The position numbers and the translations under genes were made by a program. The notes beneath the pieces are model-generated. The model was given only the letters and a program-made list of their open reading frames with translations, was not told the DNA's origin and ran no database searches. This document shows, piece by piece, positions 8,297-16,729 of a DNA stretch of 64,000 nt. The DNA comes from Bacteroidetes bacterium HGW-Bacteroidetes-2. GTDB lineage: Bacteria; Bacteroidota; Bacteroidia; Flavobacteriales; Flavobacteriaceae. Location: the NCBI GenBank assembly GCA_002842575.1, contig PHDJ01000006.1, forward strand, positions 1 through 64,000. Reading direction: 5' to 3'. Each line of letters begins with the position of its first letter. Position 1 is the stretch's first letter.

Positions 8297-9244
8297 ATGA
8301 AAAACTGCATACATATTCTCTTTACATTCCTGATTGTTTTTGTCTCTTTTGGTCAAAATAAAGCGTATAAAGCAGAAGAGATAAAAATAAATAACCTCAT
8401 CGATGGTTTGCTGCTTGTACCAGAAAACGAAGAAACCTCAACACTAGCCATTCTCATTCAAGGCTCCGGACCAACCGATAGAAATGGCAACCAACCGATG
8501 GTAAACAATAATTCTTTAAAATATCTGGCAGAAGGTTTAAGCAATAGAAAAATTGCAACCTTTCGGTATGACAAACGATTGGTAAACCTAGCTAGACAGG
8601 GAAGGTTAAAAGAAGAAAACATTGTGTTTGATGATTTTATCAAAGATGCTATGGATGTTACTGCCTATTTTAAAAAAGACCCCCGTTTTTCTAAAATTGT
8701 AATCATTGGTCACAGCGAAGGTTCTTTAGTTGGAATGGTAACCGCGCAAGAAAATCGGGCAGATGCATTTATTTCTATCGCTGGAGCCGGTCAGGAAATT
8801 GATGATGTAATCGTTGACCAATTGGAACGCCAAGCTCCGGCGTTAAAAGAGGACGCTCGAAATAGTTTTGATGATTTACGGATAAATGGTATTGCTACTA
8901 ATTATGGTATTGGTCTCTCGTCTATTTTTAGACCAAGCGTGCAACCTTTTATGCGAACATGGATGGCGTATAATCCACAAAAAGAAATTGCAAAACTTAA
9001 CATTCCGGTATATATAATTAATGGCGACCAGGATATTCAGGTAGATGAAAATGAAGCTAAACTATTGAAAGAAGCAAAACCGGATGCCGAGTTTTTAATA
9101 ATTGAAGGGATGAACCATATCTTTAAAAAGATAACTCTGGGAGATACTATGGAAAACGCAAAGTCCTATAACGAGCCTAACCGACCCATCATGCCCGAAC
9201 TTGTCGAAAAGATAACCACCTTCATCAAACAACTAAATAACTAA
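8297..9244 (+). CDS. Secreted alpha/beta hydrolase
   Basis: 315 residues with a signal peptide (about 1-20, ending SFGQ), so it is exported to the periplasm or beyond. The hydrolase core is complete: IQGSGPTDRNG near 54-64 supplies the oxyanion region, GHSEGS holds the nucleophile S140, GDQDIQ holds the likely acid, and EGMNHIF the likely histidine. It fits the exported hydrolase/esterase group related to dienelactone hydrolase-like proteins. The substrate is not predictable. It is the last gene of the four-gene run starting at 6918, 23 nt after the previous stop. Confidence 0.85.
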   Translation: MKNCIHILFTFLIVFVSFGQNKAYKAEEIKINNLIDGLLLVPENEETSTLAILIQGSGPTDRNGNQPMVNNNSLKYLAEGLSNRKIATFRYDKRLVNLARQGRLKEENIVFDDFIKDAMDVTAYFKKDPRFSKIVIIGHSEGSLVGMVTAQENRADAFISIAGAGQEIDDVIVDQLERQAPALKEDARNSFDDLRINGIATNYGIGLSSIFRPSVQPFMRTWMAYNPQKEIAKLNIPVYIINGDQDIQVDENEAKLLKEAKPDAEFLIIEGMNHIFKKITLGDTMENAKSYNEPNRPIMPELVEKITTFIKQLNN

Positions 9245-9289
9245 GCATTAGAAAATGTAAAACTCTTACTTTTTAGTAAATTGTTCTCA

Positions 9290-9366
9290 ATTCTCACTCA
9301 ACACTCAACACTCACCCATCACTCAACACTCACCAACTCACCAACTCACCACTCACCAACTCACCA
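9290..9366. repeat. Degenerate short tandem repeat (ACTCACCA-type)
   Basis: Roughly 75 bases made of variants of CTCACCAA, CTCAACA and CTCACCCAT in direct tandem. They lie between the convergent hydrolase and fabH genes, with the last unit almost touching the fabH stop codon. No protein reading makes sense. Confidence 0.8.
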
Positions 9367-9370
9367 CTAA

Positions 9371-10390
9371 TTACCATCTAATAATAACGCTTCCCCAGGT
9401 AAACCCACTTCCAAAAGCAGCAAGAATAACTACATCGTTTTCTTTAATTTTTCCTTGTTCCCAAGCTTGAGTAAGTGCAATGGGTATAGATGCTGCAGTA
9501 GTATTACCATAGGTCATGATATTATTGAATACTTGATTATCAGAAAGACCAAATTTCTTTTGAACAAACTGCGAAATACGCAAATTAGCTTGATGTGGAA
9601 TCAACATATCAATATCTTCTTTATTTAAACCATTGGTTTGCAATCCTTCCATAATTACTTCTGTAAATCGAACAATAGCATTTTTAAACACTAACGGTCC
9701 ATTCATATAAGGAAAGTAAGACTCGTCATTAGGATCATTATCTTTTAAAATATCGTTAACCCAACGTTGTCCCATTCCTGGTGCAACAAGGGAAAGCTCT
9801 TTAAAATGCTCTCCTTGCGAGTGTAAATGAGTGGAAAGCAATCCTTTGTTAGGATTTTCTTCTCTGCTTAAAATTACAGCTCCAGCACCATCACCAAAAA
9901 TAACAGTAACGCCTCTTCCCCTGGTAGTTTTATCTAATCCGTGCGAATGGAGCTCTGCACCAATTACCAAAATATTTTTATACATCCCCGTTTTTATGAA
10001 CTGGTCTGCAACAGAAATAGCATAAACAAATCCCGAACATTGGTTGCGCACATCAAGTGCACCAACAGTTTTAATATCTAATTCTTTTTGAACTAAAACT
10101 CCGGGACCAGGAAAATAAAAATCTGGACTTAACGTAGCAAAAATAATAAAATCAATATCATTTTTATCTATACCGGCCCTCTCAATCGCTACTTTTGCGG
10201 CTTTTACTCCCATTGCAGATGTAGTGTCTCCCGCTCCGGGTACTGCCCAATGTCGTTCTTTAATACCGGTTCGCTCTTGTATCCATTCGTCATTGGTATC
10301 CATCATTTTGGATAAATCCTCATTCGTTACTATATTATCTGGAACATAACTTCCTAAACCAATTATTTTTGAATTATACATTTTTCTCAT
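9371..10390 (-). CDS. fabH: 3-oxoacyl-ACP synthase III (FabH-type)
   Basis: 339 residues of a beta-ketoacyl-ACP synthase III. It condenses acetyl- or other short acyl-CoA with malonyl-ACP to start fatty-acid synthesis. The catalytic triad is visible: C118 in NQCSGFVYA, His in PHQANLRIS, and Asn in YGNTTAASIP. The glycine-rich FGDGAGAVIL is present and the chain ends in a beta strand (GSGFTWGSVIIRW), as expected. The start could also be the internal Met at 10381 (MYNSKIIG), which matches the usual FabH start more closely. It is monocistronic here, distant from other fab genes, so it may serve a branched-chain or accessory fatty-acid role (inference). Confidence 0.9.
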   Translation of the reverse strand: MRKMYNSKIIGLGSYVPDNIVTNEDLSKMMDTNDEWIQERTGIKERHWAVPGAGDTTSAMGVKAAKVAIERAGIDKNDIDFIIFATLSPDFYFPGPGVLVQKELDIKTVGALDVRNQCSGFVYAISVADQFIKTGMYKNILVIGAELHSHGLDKTTRGRGVTVIFGDGAGAVILSREENPNKGLLSTHLHSQGEHFKELSLVAPGMGQRWVNDILKDNDPNDESYFPYMNGPLVFKNAIVRFTEVIMEGLQTNGLNKEDIDMLIPHQANLRISQFVQKKFGLSDNQVFNNIMTYGNTTAASIPIALTQAWEQGKIKENDVVILAAFGSGFTWGSVIIRW

Positions 10391-10935
10391 AGTCTAAAAA
10401 AATAAGATATTACTTTGAATTGTGTTGCAATATACGCATTAATGATAATTAGATTAATACTTTAATACTTCATTAAGTATGCATGCATAGTATATAAAAA
10501 ACATCTATAGGATTGATTATTATATGGTTGCTTTTTCTTAAATTCACATAAATAATTAATAAAACTAAAAAGGATGCTGAAAAATCAACTTACGGCGGAA
10601 ATTTTAAGTCCAAATATTTTTATATTACTTACAAAAGATGATTTTGTTTAGAAAGCCATTTTTTTTATTGTACTCTTTTTAATTCTTTATTTTTTGCTAC
10701 GTAACTTATAGTTAAAAACATTAATGATAAAATGATTTGCAAGTTAGGTTAGGACCTTCTTCCAGGTAAAGAATCAAAATTAGCCTAAACTTTCATTTGT
10801 AAACGAACAAAGAAAATTGCTTTATACTATCCGTTTTTGAATAAAAAACCCCAATTTTACAATATCAAATTTGCTCTTATCAAGTTTCAAATTATTTTCA
10901 AAAAAATTTCCTCTTCAAAGGTGAAAATGTTTACT

Positions 10936-10943
10936 TAAATTTG
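10936..10943 (+). promoter_or_regulatory. Candidate promoter -7 element of the hyf-like operon
   Basis: TAAATTTG matches TAnnTTTG, 70 nt before the first start codon. The -33 region is T-rich without a clean TTG, so confidence is moderate. Confidence 0.5.
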
Positions 10944-10954
10944 ATTGTACTATA

Positions 10955-10981
10955 TGGATATTTTGGCCTAAAAAATATCCA
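10955..10981 (+). promoter_or_regulatory. Inverted repeat in the hyf-like operon leader
   Basis: TGGATATTTT and AAAATATCCA form a perfect 10-bp stem around the loop GGCCTAA. It starts just after the candidate promoter and ends 32 nt before the first gene. It could be a DNA operator or an RNA hairpin affecting translation. It has no T-tract, so it is not a terminator. Confidence 0.5.
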
Positions 10982-11013
10982 AACGGATTATTAAAACTAA
11001 GACATATTAAAAT

Positions 11014-13014
11014 ATGGATAATTTTTGGCTGATTATGTCATCGGCAATTATAGTAGGTGTCGGGATTTTTTGTATTCCTATGCTGCCAGCAAAAATAAAA
11101 GTTTTTACTAGTTTTCTTCTTGTTTTACTCGTTGCAATAACCACATCCATTCCTGCAGTAAATGCATTATTTGGAACCCCCGTAGAATTTTTTCTGCCAG
11201 GCTCTGTTTTATTTGGAGAGATTCCCCTGCGTATTGATGCTTTATCTGCTTGGTTTATTTTAATTATCAATTTAACCTGTTTAAATGGCGCTTTTTACGG
11301 CATTGGCTATATGAAAACCTATAATGCACAAAAGGCAAATCTTTCATTACATTGGTCTCTATTTCTTATTTTTCAGGTTTCTATGCTTTGGGTTTGTATG
11401 TTACAGCACAGCTTGGCATTTTTGATTGCTTGGGAAATGATGTCTTTATCGTCTTTATTTTTAGTGATTTTTGAACACAACAAAAAGGATACCTTAAAAG
11501 CTGGTATCAATTATATGGTGCAAATGCACTTGGGTGTTGCGTTTTTAACCGTTGGCTTTATTTGGGTATATTTTGCTCAAGGCTCCTTTAATTTTATTGC
11601 AATAAGCGACTATTTTGGCACCAACTTTAATGCCTGGTTATTTCTGGTTTTTTTTGTAGGTTTTGGTATCAAAGCGGGTTTTGTACCGCTACATTCTTGG
11701 CTTCCTCACGCACATCCTGCTGCACCTTCACATATTTCTGGTGTGATGTCTGGTGTAATTGTGAAATTAGGAATTTACGGAATTATTCGAGTGGCCTTAA
11801 TGCTGCAAAGTGAATTGTTACTTATTGGCGAATCCATTCTTATTATTTCCATAATTACCGGAATATTTGGTATTTTAAACGCAAGTGTACATCGAGATTT
11901 TAAAAAAATGTTAGCCTATTGTACTATTGAAAACATAGGTATTATTGGCGCAGGCATTGGATTGTTTCTTATTGGTGCTGGTTTTAATAACACAATGCTT
12001 ATGGTTATTGGGCTTAGTAGTGCTTTATTACATACTTTAAATCACTCTTTATTCAAATCTTTATTATTTTTTGCCGTTGGGTCTGTTTATCAGCAAACTC
12101 ACTCGCGGGATATGGAAAAACTAGGTGGACTCATTCGCCAAATGCCTCAAACCGCCATTTTATTTCTTATTGGCGCCATTGCTATCGGTGGGCTACCTCC
12201 TTTAAACGGCTTTATTTCTGAAATTTTAATTTATAACGGATTTTTAAACGGCATACATACCATTGGTCTAACGCATTCTACTTTAATGATACTTTCGCTT
12301 GCAAGTTTGGCTTTTATAGGCGGACTTTCTTTGTTAACCTTTACTAAAATGTTTGGCACCGTGTTTTTAGGAAATCCAAGGCAGCTTTTGAAAAATACCC
12401 CAACAGAAGTCTCTTTATGGATGCGGGCACCGCAATATTTTATTGTTGCTATAATGTTTTCCATAGGTTTTTTTCCACAATTTTATTTTAGTGTGACTCT
12501 TCAAGTTATTCAATCTATGATGCCCATTTCTAACCTAATCGATTTAGAAATATTTACCCCCATGATAACATTAATGGAAAATGTGGGTAGATATTCTATT
12601 CTTTTTTTAGTACTTCTTATAGGAATCTTTCTTTTACGAAATTATTTTGTAAAACTTCAACCTATAACACAAAACAATACATGGGGGTGCGGCTATGTGG
12701 CACCAAATATATCTATGCAATACACTGGAAAATCTTATTCTAAAAGCTTAAGCAAGCTATTGAGCTTTATTGTAAAGGAAAATAAAAAATATATGGAAAT
12801 TGAAACCAGTGATATTTTTCCTGAATCAAGAAAACACACCTCTCATTATGCTGATTTTTTTGAAGATAACATTTTTGAGCAGGCAACAAAACGATTGCTA
12901 CGTGGATTAAACTATTTTCAATTTATACAAAATGGGAAAGTTCAAATGTATGTGGTTTATGGAATTTTCTTTATTTTATTGGTGTTTTTTGGCACCTTAT
13001 TTAACCTAATCTGA
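11014..13014 (+). CDS. HyfB-like proton-pumping subunit, copy 1
   Basis: 666 residues, integral membrane, of the NuoL/NuoM/MrpA-type antiporter family, in the HyfB subgroup. It carries the pump residues: Glu141 in AWEMMSL, Lys220 in GFGIKAGFVPLHSWLPHAHP, and a further Lys in SGVIVKLGIYG. The C-terminal extension has TWGCGY and MQYTGKS, as in HyfB of hydrogenase-4 and HycC-like proteins. It should form part of the ion-translocating membrane arm. The stop codon overlaps the next start (TGATG), implying coupled translation with the second HyfB-like gene. What drives it is unclear because the soluble arm is degenerate. Confidence 0.85.
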   Translation: MDNFWLIMSSAIIVGVGIFCIPMLPAKIKVFTSFLLVLLVAITTSIPAVNALFGTPVEFFLPGSVLFGEIPLRIDALSAWFILIINLTCLNGAFYGIGYMKTYNAQKANLSLHWSLFLIFQVSMLWVCMLQHSLAFLIAWEMMSLSSLFLVIFEHNKKDTLKAGINYMVQMHLGVAFLTVGFIWVYFAQGSFNFIAISDYFGTNFNAWLFLVFFVGFGIKAGFVPLHSWLPHAHPAAPSHISGVMSGVIVKLGIYGIIRVALMLQSELLLIGESILIISIITGIFGILNASVHRDFKKMLAYCTIENIGIIGAGIGLFLIGAGFNNTMLMVIGLSSALLHTLNHSLFKSLLFFAVGSVYQQTHSRDMEKLGGLIRQMPQTAILFLIGAIAIGGLPPLNGFISEILIYNGFLNGIHTIGLTHSTLMILSLASLAFIGGLSLLTFTKMFGTVFLGNPRQLLKNTPTEVSLWMRAPQYFIVAIMFSIGFFPQFYFSVTLQVIQSMMPISNLIDLEIFTPMITLMENVGRYSILFLVLLIGIFLLRNYFVKLQPITQNNTWGCGYVAPNISMQYTGKSYSKSLSKLLSFIVKENKKYMEIETSDIFPESRKHTSHYADFFEDNIFEQATKRLLRGLNYFQFIQNGKVQMYVVYGIFFILLVFFGTLFNLI

Positions 13015-15044
13015 TGGTATATATTCAAACTTATATAGAAATTTTGATACTGACCCTTCTGTTGATTCCATTTATAAAAATGAAATGGAAAGGAATAGTT
13101 ACGGTTTCTGCGGTAATTTTAAATGCTATAATAATTGGATATATTGCTCTACCTGCCTTAATGGGTGAAAAATTAGAATTTATTTTATCGGGAACCATCA
13201 TTACCAGTGAAATCCCGATTAGGATTGACGCACTATCTGGATGGTTTATGCTCTTGATTAACTTTACCGTCATTACCGGGGCTTTGTATGGTTTACAGTA
13301 TATGAAAGCCTATCAAAAACAAACCACAAACATTTCATTACATTGCCTTGCATTTCTTTTAATGCAAACCTCATTAATGGCTATTTGCATAATTCAAAAT
13401 TCATTAGTGTTTTTATTTGCTTGGGAAATTATGACGCTTTCTTGTTTTATTCTCATTATTTTTGAATACCAAAAACAGGCTACACTCAAAGCTGGCATCA
13501 CTTTTTTGATTCAATCGCACGTTGGGGTATTATTTCTTACTTTAGGATTTATCTGGGTAAATTATAGAACTGGCTCTTATGATTTTGAGGCCATTCATCA
13601 ATTTTCAACTACATTTCCACCTGTTGTAAGTTTAGGGGTGTTTTTTGCCTTTTTTATTGGGTTTGCTATTAAAGCAGGATTTGTACCTTTTCATACGTGG
13701 CTTCCGTATGCACATCCTGCCTCTCCATCTCATATTTCTGCAGTAATGTCTGGTGTCATCATCAAAATAGGCATTTTTGGAATTTTAAGAATGTTACAAC
13801 TTATTCAAACCGATTATGTGGTATTGGGCTATTTAATTCTTGTGTTTTCAGTTATTTCTGGCATTTATGGAGTAATGCTCGCTATCATTCAACACAATTT
13901 AAAGAAACTTTTGGCCTACCACAGCATCGAAAATATAGGTATTATAGGTATTGGTATTGGGTTGGGAACTTTAGGAATAGGACAAGAAAATAGCAACTTA
14001 GTTTTTTTTGGGTTTGGTGGGGCTCTGCTTCACGTATTAAACCATTCTTTATTTAAATCGTTACTGTTTTTTGGTGCAGGAAACCTTTATCAAGCAACAC
14101 ACACGATGAATATTGAGCACTTTGGAGGGCTAGTAAAAAGAATGCCGCAAACCACCATTTTATTTCTGATTGCCTCACTTGCTATTTGTGGACTTCCACC
14201 ATTTAACGGTTTTGTGTCTGAATTTTTAATTTACTCCGGTTTATTTCAGGGAATGAAAAACATTGCAATGCTTAATATAATGACCCTTCTTTTCTCCGTT
14301 TTTGGATTAGTACTTATTGGAGGTCTTGCGCTTCTTTGTTTTACCAAAGCCTTTGGGTCTATTTTTTTAGGGAATGCCCGTAAGGATTTTAATGACACTC
14401 CCACCGAATCTAAAATGGGGAAACTCTTACCAATGTATATGGCTGCAGCGGGTATTGTTTCTATAGGTCTATTTCCAAAATTTTTCTTGTCTCTTTTACT
14501 TGAACCTATAAAATTATATGCTGATAAGATGAAATTTATGGAGGATATTTCACCTTCTATCCAAATTAGCGATACGCTTCAATATATAGGTTATTGTGCA
14601 ATTGAATTTATTGTATTAGTGGCTTTTATTTTATATATAAGAAAATGGGTTACTAACAAAAAACCAAAACCCATCCAAGCCACTTGGGGTTGTGGTTATG
14701 TGGGAGAAACCAAAAAAATGCAATATTCTGCCAGTTCGTTCATTAGATCCTACAGAAAACTTGCTGAACCCCTTTTATCTATTGAAAAGCATAAAATTGA
14801 CATTGAAGGTGTTTTTCCTTCTTTAGGCAAACACGAAACCCATCCTCATGATAAAATTGAAATATGGCTCCTTGAAAAACCATGGAAACGAATGCGACAT
14901 TTCTTCATAAGATTCCAGTTTTTGCAAAATGGGAATGCACAGTTTTATGTGCTTTATGGTACGGTATTCATCGCATTAATTATTGGTTTTCCAATTTTAT
15001 TTGATGCAATAAAAAAAATAATTTACTTTTTAAACCAAATATAG
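13014..15044 (+). CDS. HyfB-like proton-pumping subunit, copy 2
   Basis: 676 residues and a clear paralogue of the preceding gene: both share AWE-M, GF-IKAGFVP-H-WLP-AHP, FKSLLFF and the C-terminal TWGCGYV plus FLQNGNAQFYVLYG-type ending. The pump Glu (AWEIMTLSC) and Lys (GFAIKAGFVPFHTWLPYAHP) are retained. Two tandem HyfB-like subunits, where hydrogenase-4 of Escherichia coli has HyfB and HyfD, suggest an ancient local duplication adding a second antiporter-like channel to the arm. It overlaps copy 1 by one base and lies one base before the hyfC-like gene. Confidence 0.85.
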   Translation: MVYIQTYIEILILTLLLIPFIKMKWKGIVTVSAVILNAIIIGYIALPALMGEKLEFILSGTIITSEIPIRIDALSGWFMLLINFTVITGALYGLQYMKAYQKQTTNISLHCLAFLLMQTSLMAICIIQNSLVFLFAWEIMTLSCFILIIFEYQKQATLKAGITFLIQSHVGVLFLTLGFIWVNYRTGSYDFEAIHQFSTTFPPVVSLGVFFAFFIGFAIKAGFVPFHTWLPYAHPASPSHISAVMSGVIIKIGIFGILRMLQLIQTDYVVLGYLILVFSVISGIYGVMLAIIQHNLKKLLAYHSIENIGIIGIGIGLGTLGIGQENSNLVFFGFGGALLHVLNHSLFKSLLFFGAGNLYQATHTMNIEHFGGLVKRMPQTTILFLIASLAICGLPPFNGFVSEFLIYSGLFQGMKNIAMLNIMTLLFSVFGLVLIGGLALLCFTKAFGSIFLGNARKDFNDTPTESKMGKLLPMYMAAAGIVSIGLFPKFFLSLLLEPIKLYADKMKFMEDISPSIQISDTLQYIGYCAIEFIVLVAFILYIRKWVTNKKPKPIQATWGCGYVGETKKMQYSASSFIRSYRKLAEPLLSIEKHKIDIEGVFPSLGKHETHPHDKIEIWLLEKPWKRMRHFFIRFQFLQNGNAQFYVLYGTVFIALIIGFPILFDAIKKIIYFLNQI

Positions 15045-15045
15045 T

Positions 15046-15951
15046 ATGCTAAGCCTTGTATTAATGGTTGTCACAAGTTTGTTTTTTATGGGAATTGTTA
15101 TAAGAACCAAAAGCATAACTTCTGGCAGAAAAGGACCAGGAATCTTTCAGCCGATGAAAGACGTGATTCGATTGTGGAAAAAAGGAGCAGTGTTTAGCCG
15201 CACTACCAGCTTTATTTTTCAGATTGCACCAAGCATTTATTTTGCTTCTATTATTATGGCTATTTTAGTAATACCTTTTGGGCAATACAAAGGCATTGTT
15301 TCTTTTGATGGTGATTTTGTGTTTTTTGCTTATGTGCTAGCTCTTGGAAAATTTTTCAGCATCATTGGCGCTTTAGATACCGGAAGTAGTTTTGAGGGTA
15401 TGGGAGCAAGTCGAGAAGCATTATACTCGATGCTTGCAGAGCCTGCCTTTTTTATTTTAATGGGTTCTTTCGCATTGTACACAGGGCATACCTCGTTCTA
15501 CGAAATATTTACATCCCTCCATTTTGGTTCTTATATTTCGTATGCCCTTGGTATTTTAGCAACCTTTGTTTTAATTATGATTGCTATGATTGAAAACAGC
15601 CGTATGCCGGTTGACGACCCAAAAACACATTTAGAATTAACGATGGTTCACGAAGTAATGATTCTGGACAACAGCGGTTTTGATTTGGGTTTAATTCTTT
15701 TTGGCACAAACCTAAAGTTTGCAATGTATGGAGCGCTTATAGCCAATTTTTTTACCGGTTCATTTTCAATCCTAATTTCTATCCTTATATTTTTAGTAGT
15801 TCAAATCCTCTTTGCTATTATGGTAGGAATTTTAGAGTCCTTTTCCGCACGATTTAGAATGGGAAATAATGCCCAATTTATATTTACTCTTACCTCTTTT
15901 TCGATACTAATATTTTTTGGGGTATTACTGATTATGGGGAAATTTGTTTAA
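15046..15951 (+). CDS. HyfC-like membrane subunit (NuoH family)
   Basis: 301 residues with about eight transmembrane segments. It belongs to the NuoH/HycD/HyfC family, which links the membrane arm to the soluble arm. The N-terminal loop GRKGPGIFQPMKDVIRLWKK and the later ENSRMPVDDPKTHLELTMVHE are the family signatures, including acidic residues of the E-channel. In complex I this subunit forms the quinone chamber; in hydrogenases it passes the conformational or charge signal. It looks complete, so the coupling path into the membrane appears preserved. Confidence 0.85.
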   Translation: MLSLVLMVVTSLFFMGIVIRTKSITSGRKGPGIFQPMKDVIRLWKKGAVFSRTTSFIFQIAPSIYFASIIMAILVIPFGQYKGIVSFDGDFVFFAYVLALGKFFSIIGALDTGSSFEGMGASREALYSMLAEPAFFILMGSFALYTGHTSFYEIFTSLHFGSYISYALGILATFVLIMIAMIENSRMPVDDPKTHLELTMVHEVMILDNSGFDLGLILFGTNLKFAMYGALIANFFTGSFSILISILIFLVVQILFAIMVGILESFSARFRMGNNAQFIFTLTSFSILIFFGVLLIMGKFV

Positions 15952-16026
15952 TTATGAATGCTTTTACATTATTTAATTTTTATGGATTGTATTATAAACA
16001 ATTTGATTTAAAAAATTTATAAAAAA

Positions 16027-16656
16027 ATGACTAACGTATTATTAATCGTATTTTCTATGTCGCTTATCTATTTAAGTATAGCAAACCGACTGATGAGTTA
16101 TGTAAAAATTCTTGCCTTTCAAGGCATCCTACTGTTTGGAGTAAGTTTTATAGAATTGGGTGAAATGAACCCACTAAATCTCACCTTCATACTTTTAGAA
16201 ACCGTTATTTTTAAAGCACTCGCGGTTCCCTTATTTCTTAATTACGTAATAAAACGAAATGCTATTACTAGAGAGGCAGAGCCATATGTGCCCAACTTTA
16301 TTTCCCTTATTATTGTAACTACTATTGTTGTAGCTACCTTTTTGTTATCTAATACCATTGAGGATTCACAATTAAACAAAGTATATTTTGTTGCGGCGCT
16401 ATCTGCCCTATTTACGGGTTTATATATTATTGGCACCAGAAAAAAAATTCTAACACACGTTATGGGGTTTCTGGTTATAGAAAACGGAGTTTTTATTTTA
16501 TCGCTTGCCGTGGGTAACGAAATGCCATTGCTGGTTAACACTGGTATTCTTCTCGATCTTTTTATCACGGTATTACTCCTAGGAATATTTGTAAATAAAA
16601 TTGGTGATGTTCTTGGAAGCGGTGATGTGGACCAATTAAGAAACTTAAAAGATTAA
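16027..16656 (+). CDS. HyfE-like membrane subunit (NuoK-related)
   Basis: 209 residues with about six hydrophobic segments, matching HyfE in length and position. The segment FIELGEMNPLNLTFILLETVIFKALAVPLFLNYVI contains the Glu and Lys seen in HyfE proteins, and FLVIENGVFILSLAV corresponds to the NuoK-like acidic helix. It follows the hyfC-like gene after a 75-nt gap, the largest gap but one in the operon. It should sit between the antiporter-like subunits and the HyfC-like subunit. Confidence 0.8.
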   Translation: MTNVLLIVFSMSLIYLSIANRLMSYVKILAFQGILLFGVSFIELGEMNPLNLTFILLETVIFKALAVPLFLNYVIKRNAITREAEPYVPNFISLIIVTTIVVATFLLSNTIEDSQLNKVYFVAALSALFTGLYIIGTRKKILTHVMGFLVIENGVFILSLAVGNEMPLLVNTGILLDLFITVLLLGIFVNKIGDVLGSGDVDQLRNLKD

Positions 16657-16729
16657 CGATGTTAAATGTTTTTATTAAAAAAATCGTTTTTAAAATGTTT
16701 AGATATACACTAAAATTATCATTCAAAAT

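Larger units (their letters stand above)
10391..11013. other. Long spacer upstream of the hydrogenase-4-like operon
   Basis: About 620 AT-rich bases between the divergent fabH and hyf-like operon. The right end holds a candidate promoter and a 10-bp-stem hairpin. A 25-codon ORF at 10574 (MLKNQLTAEIL) is possible but has no support. No RNA gene recognised. Confidence 0.5.

Noticed and set aside
10574-10651. 25-codon ORF in the fabH-hyf spacer
   Set aside because: Short, no recognisable feature and no terminator or promoter tied to it.
13697-13993. 98-aa ORF inside the second HyfB-like gene
   Set aside because: Cys/Trp/Tyr-rich alternative frame of a membrane-protein gene, typical shadow.
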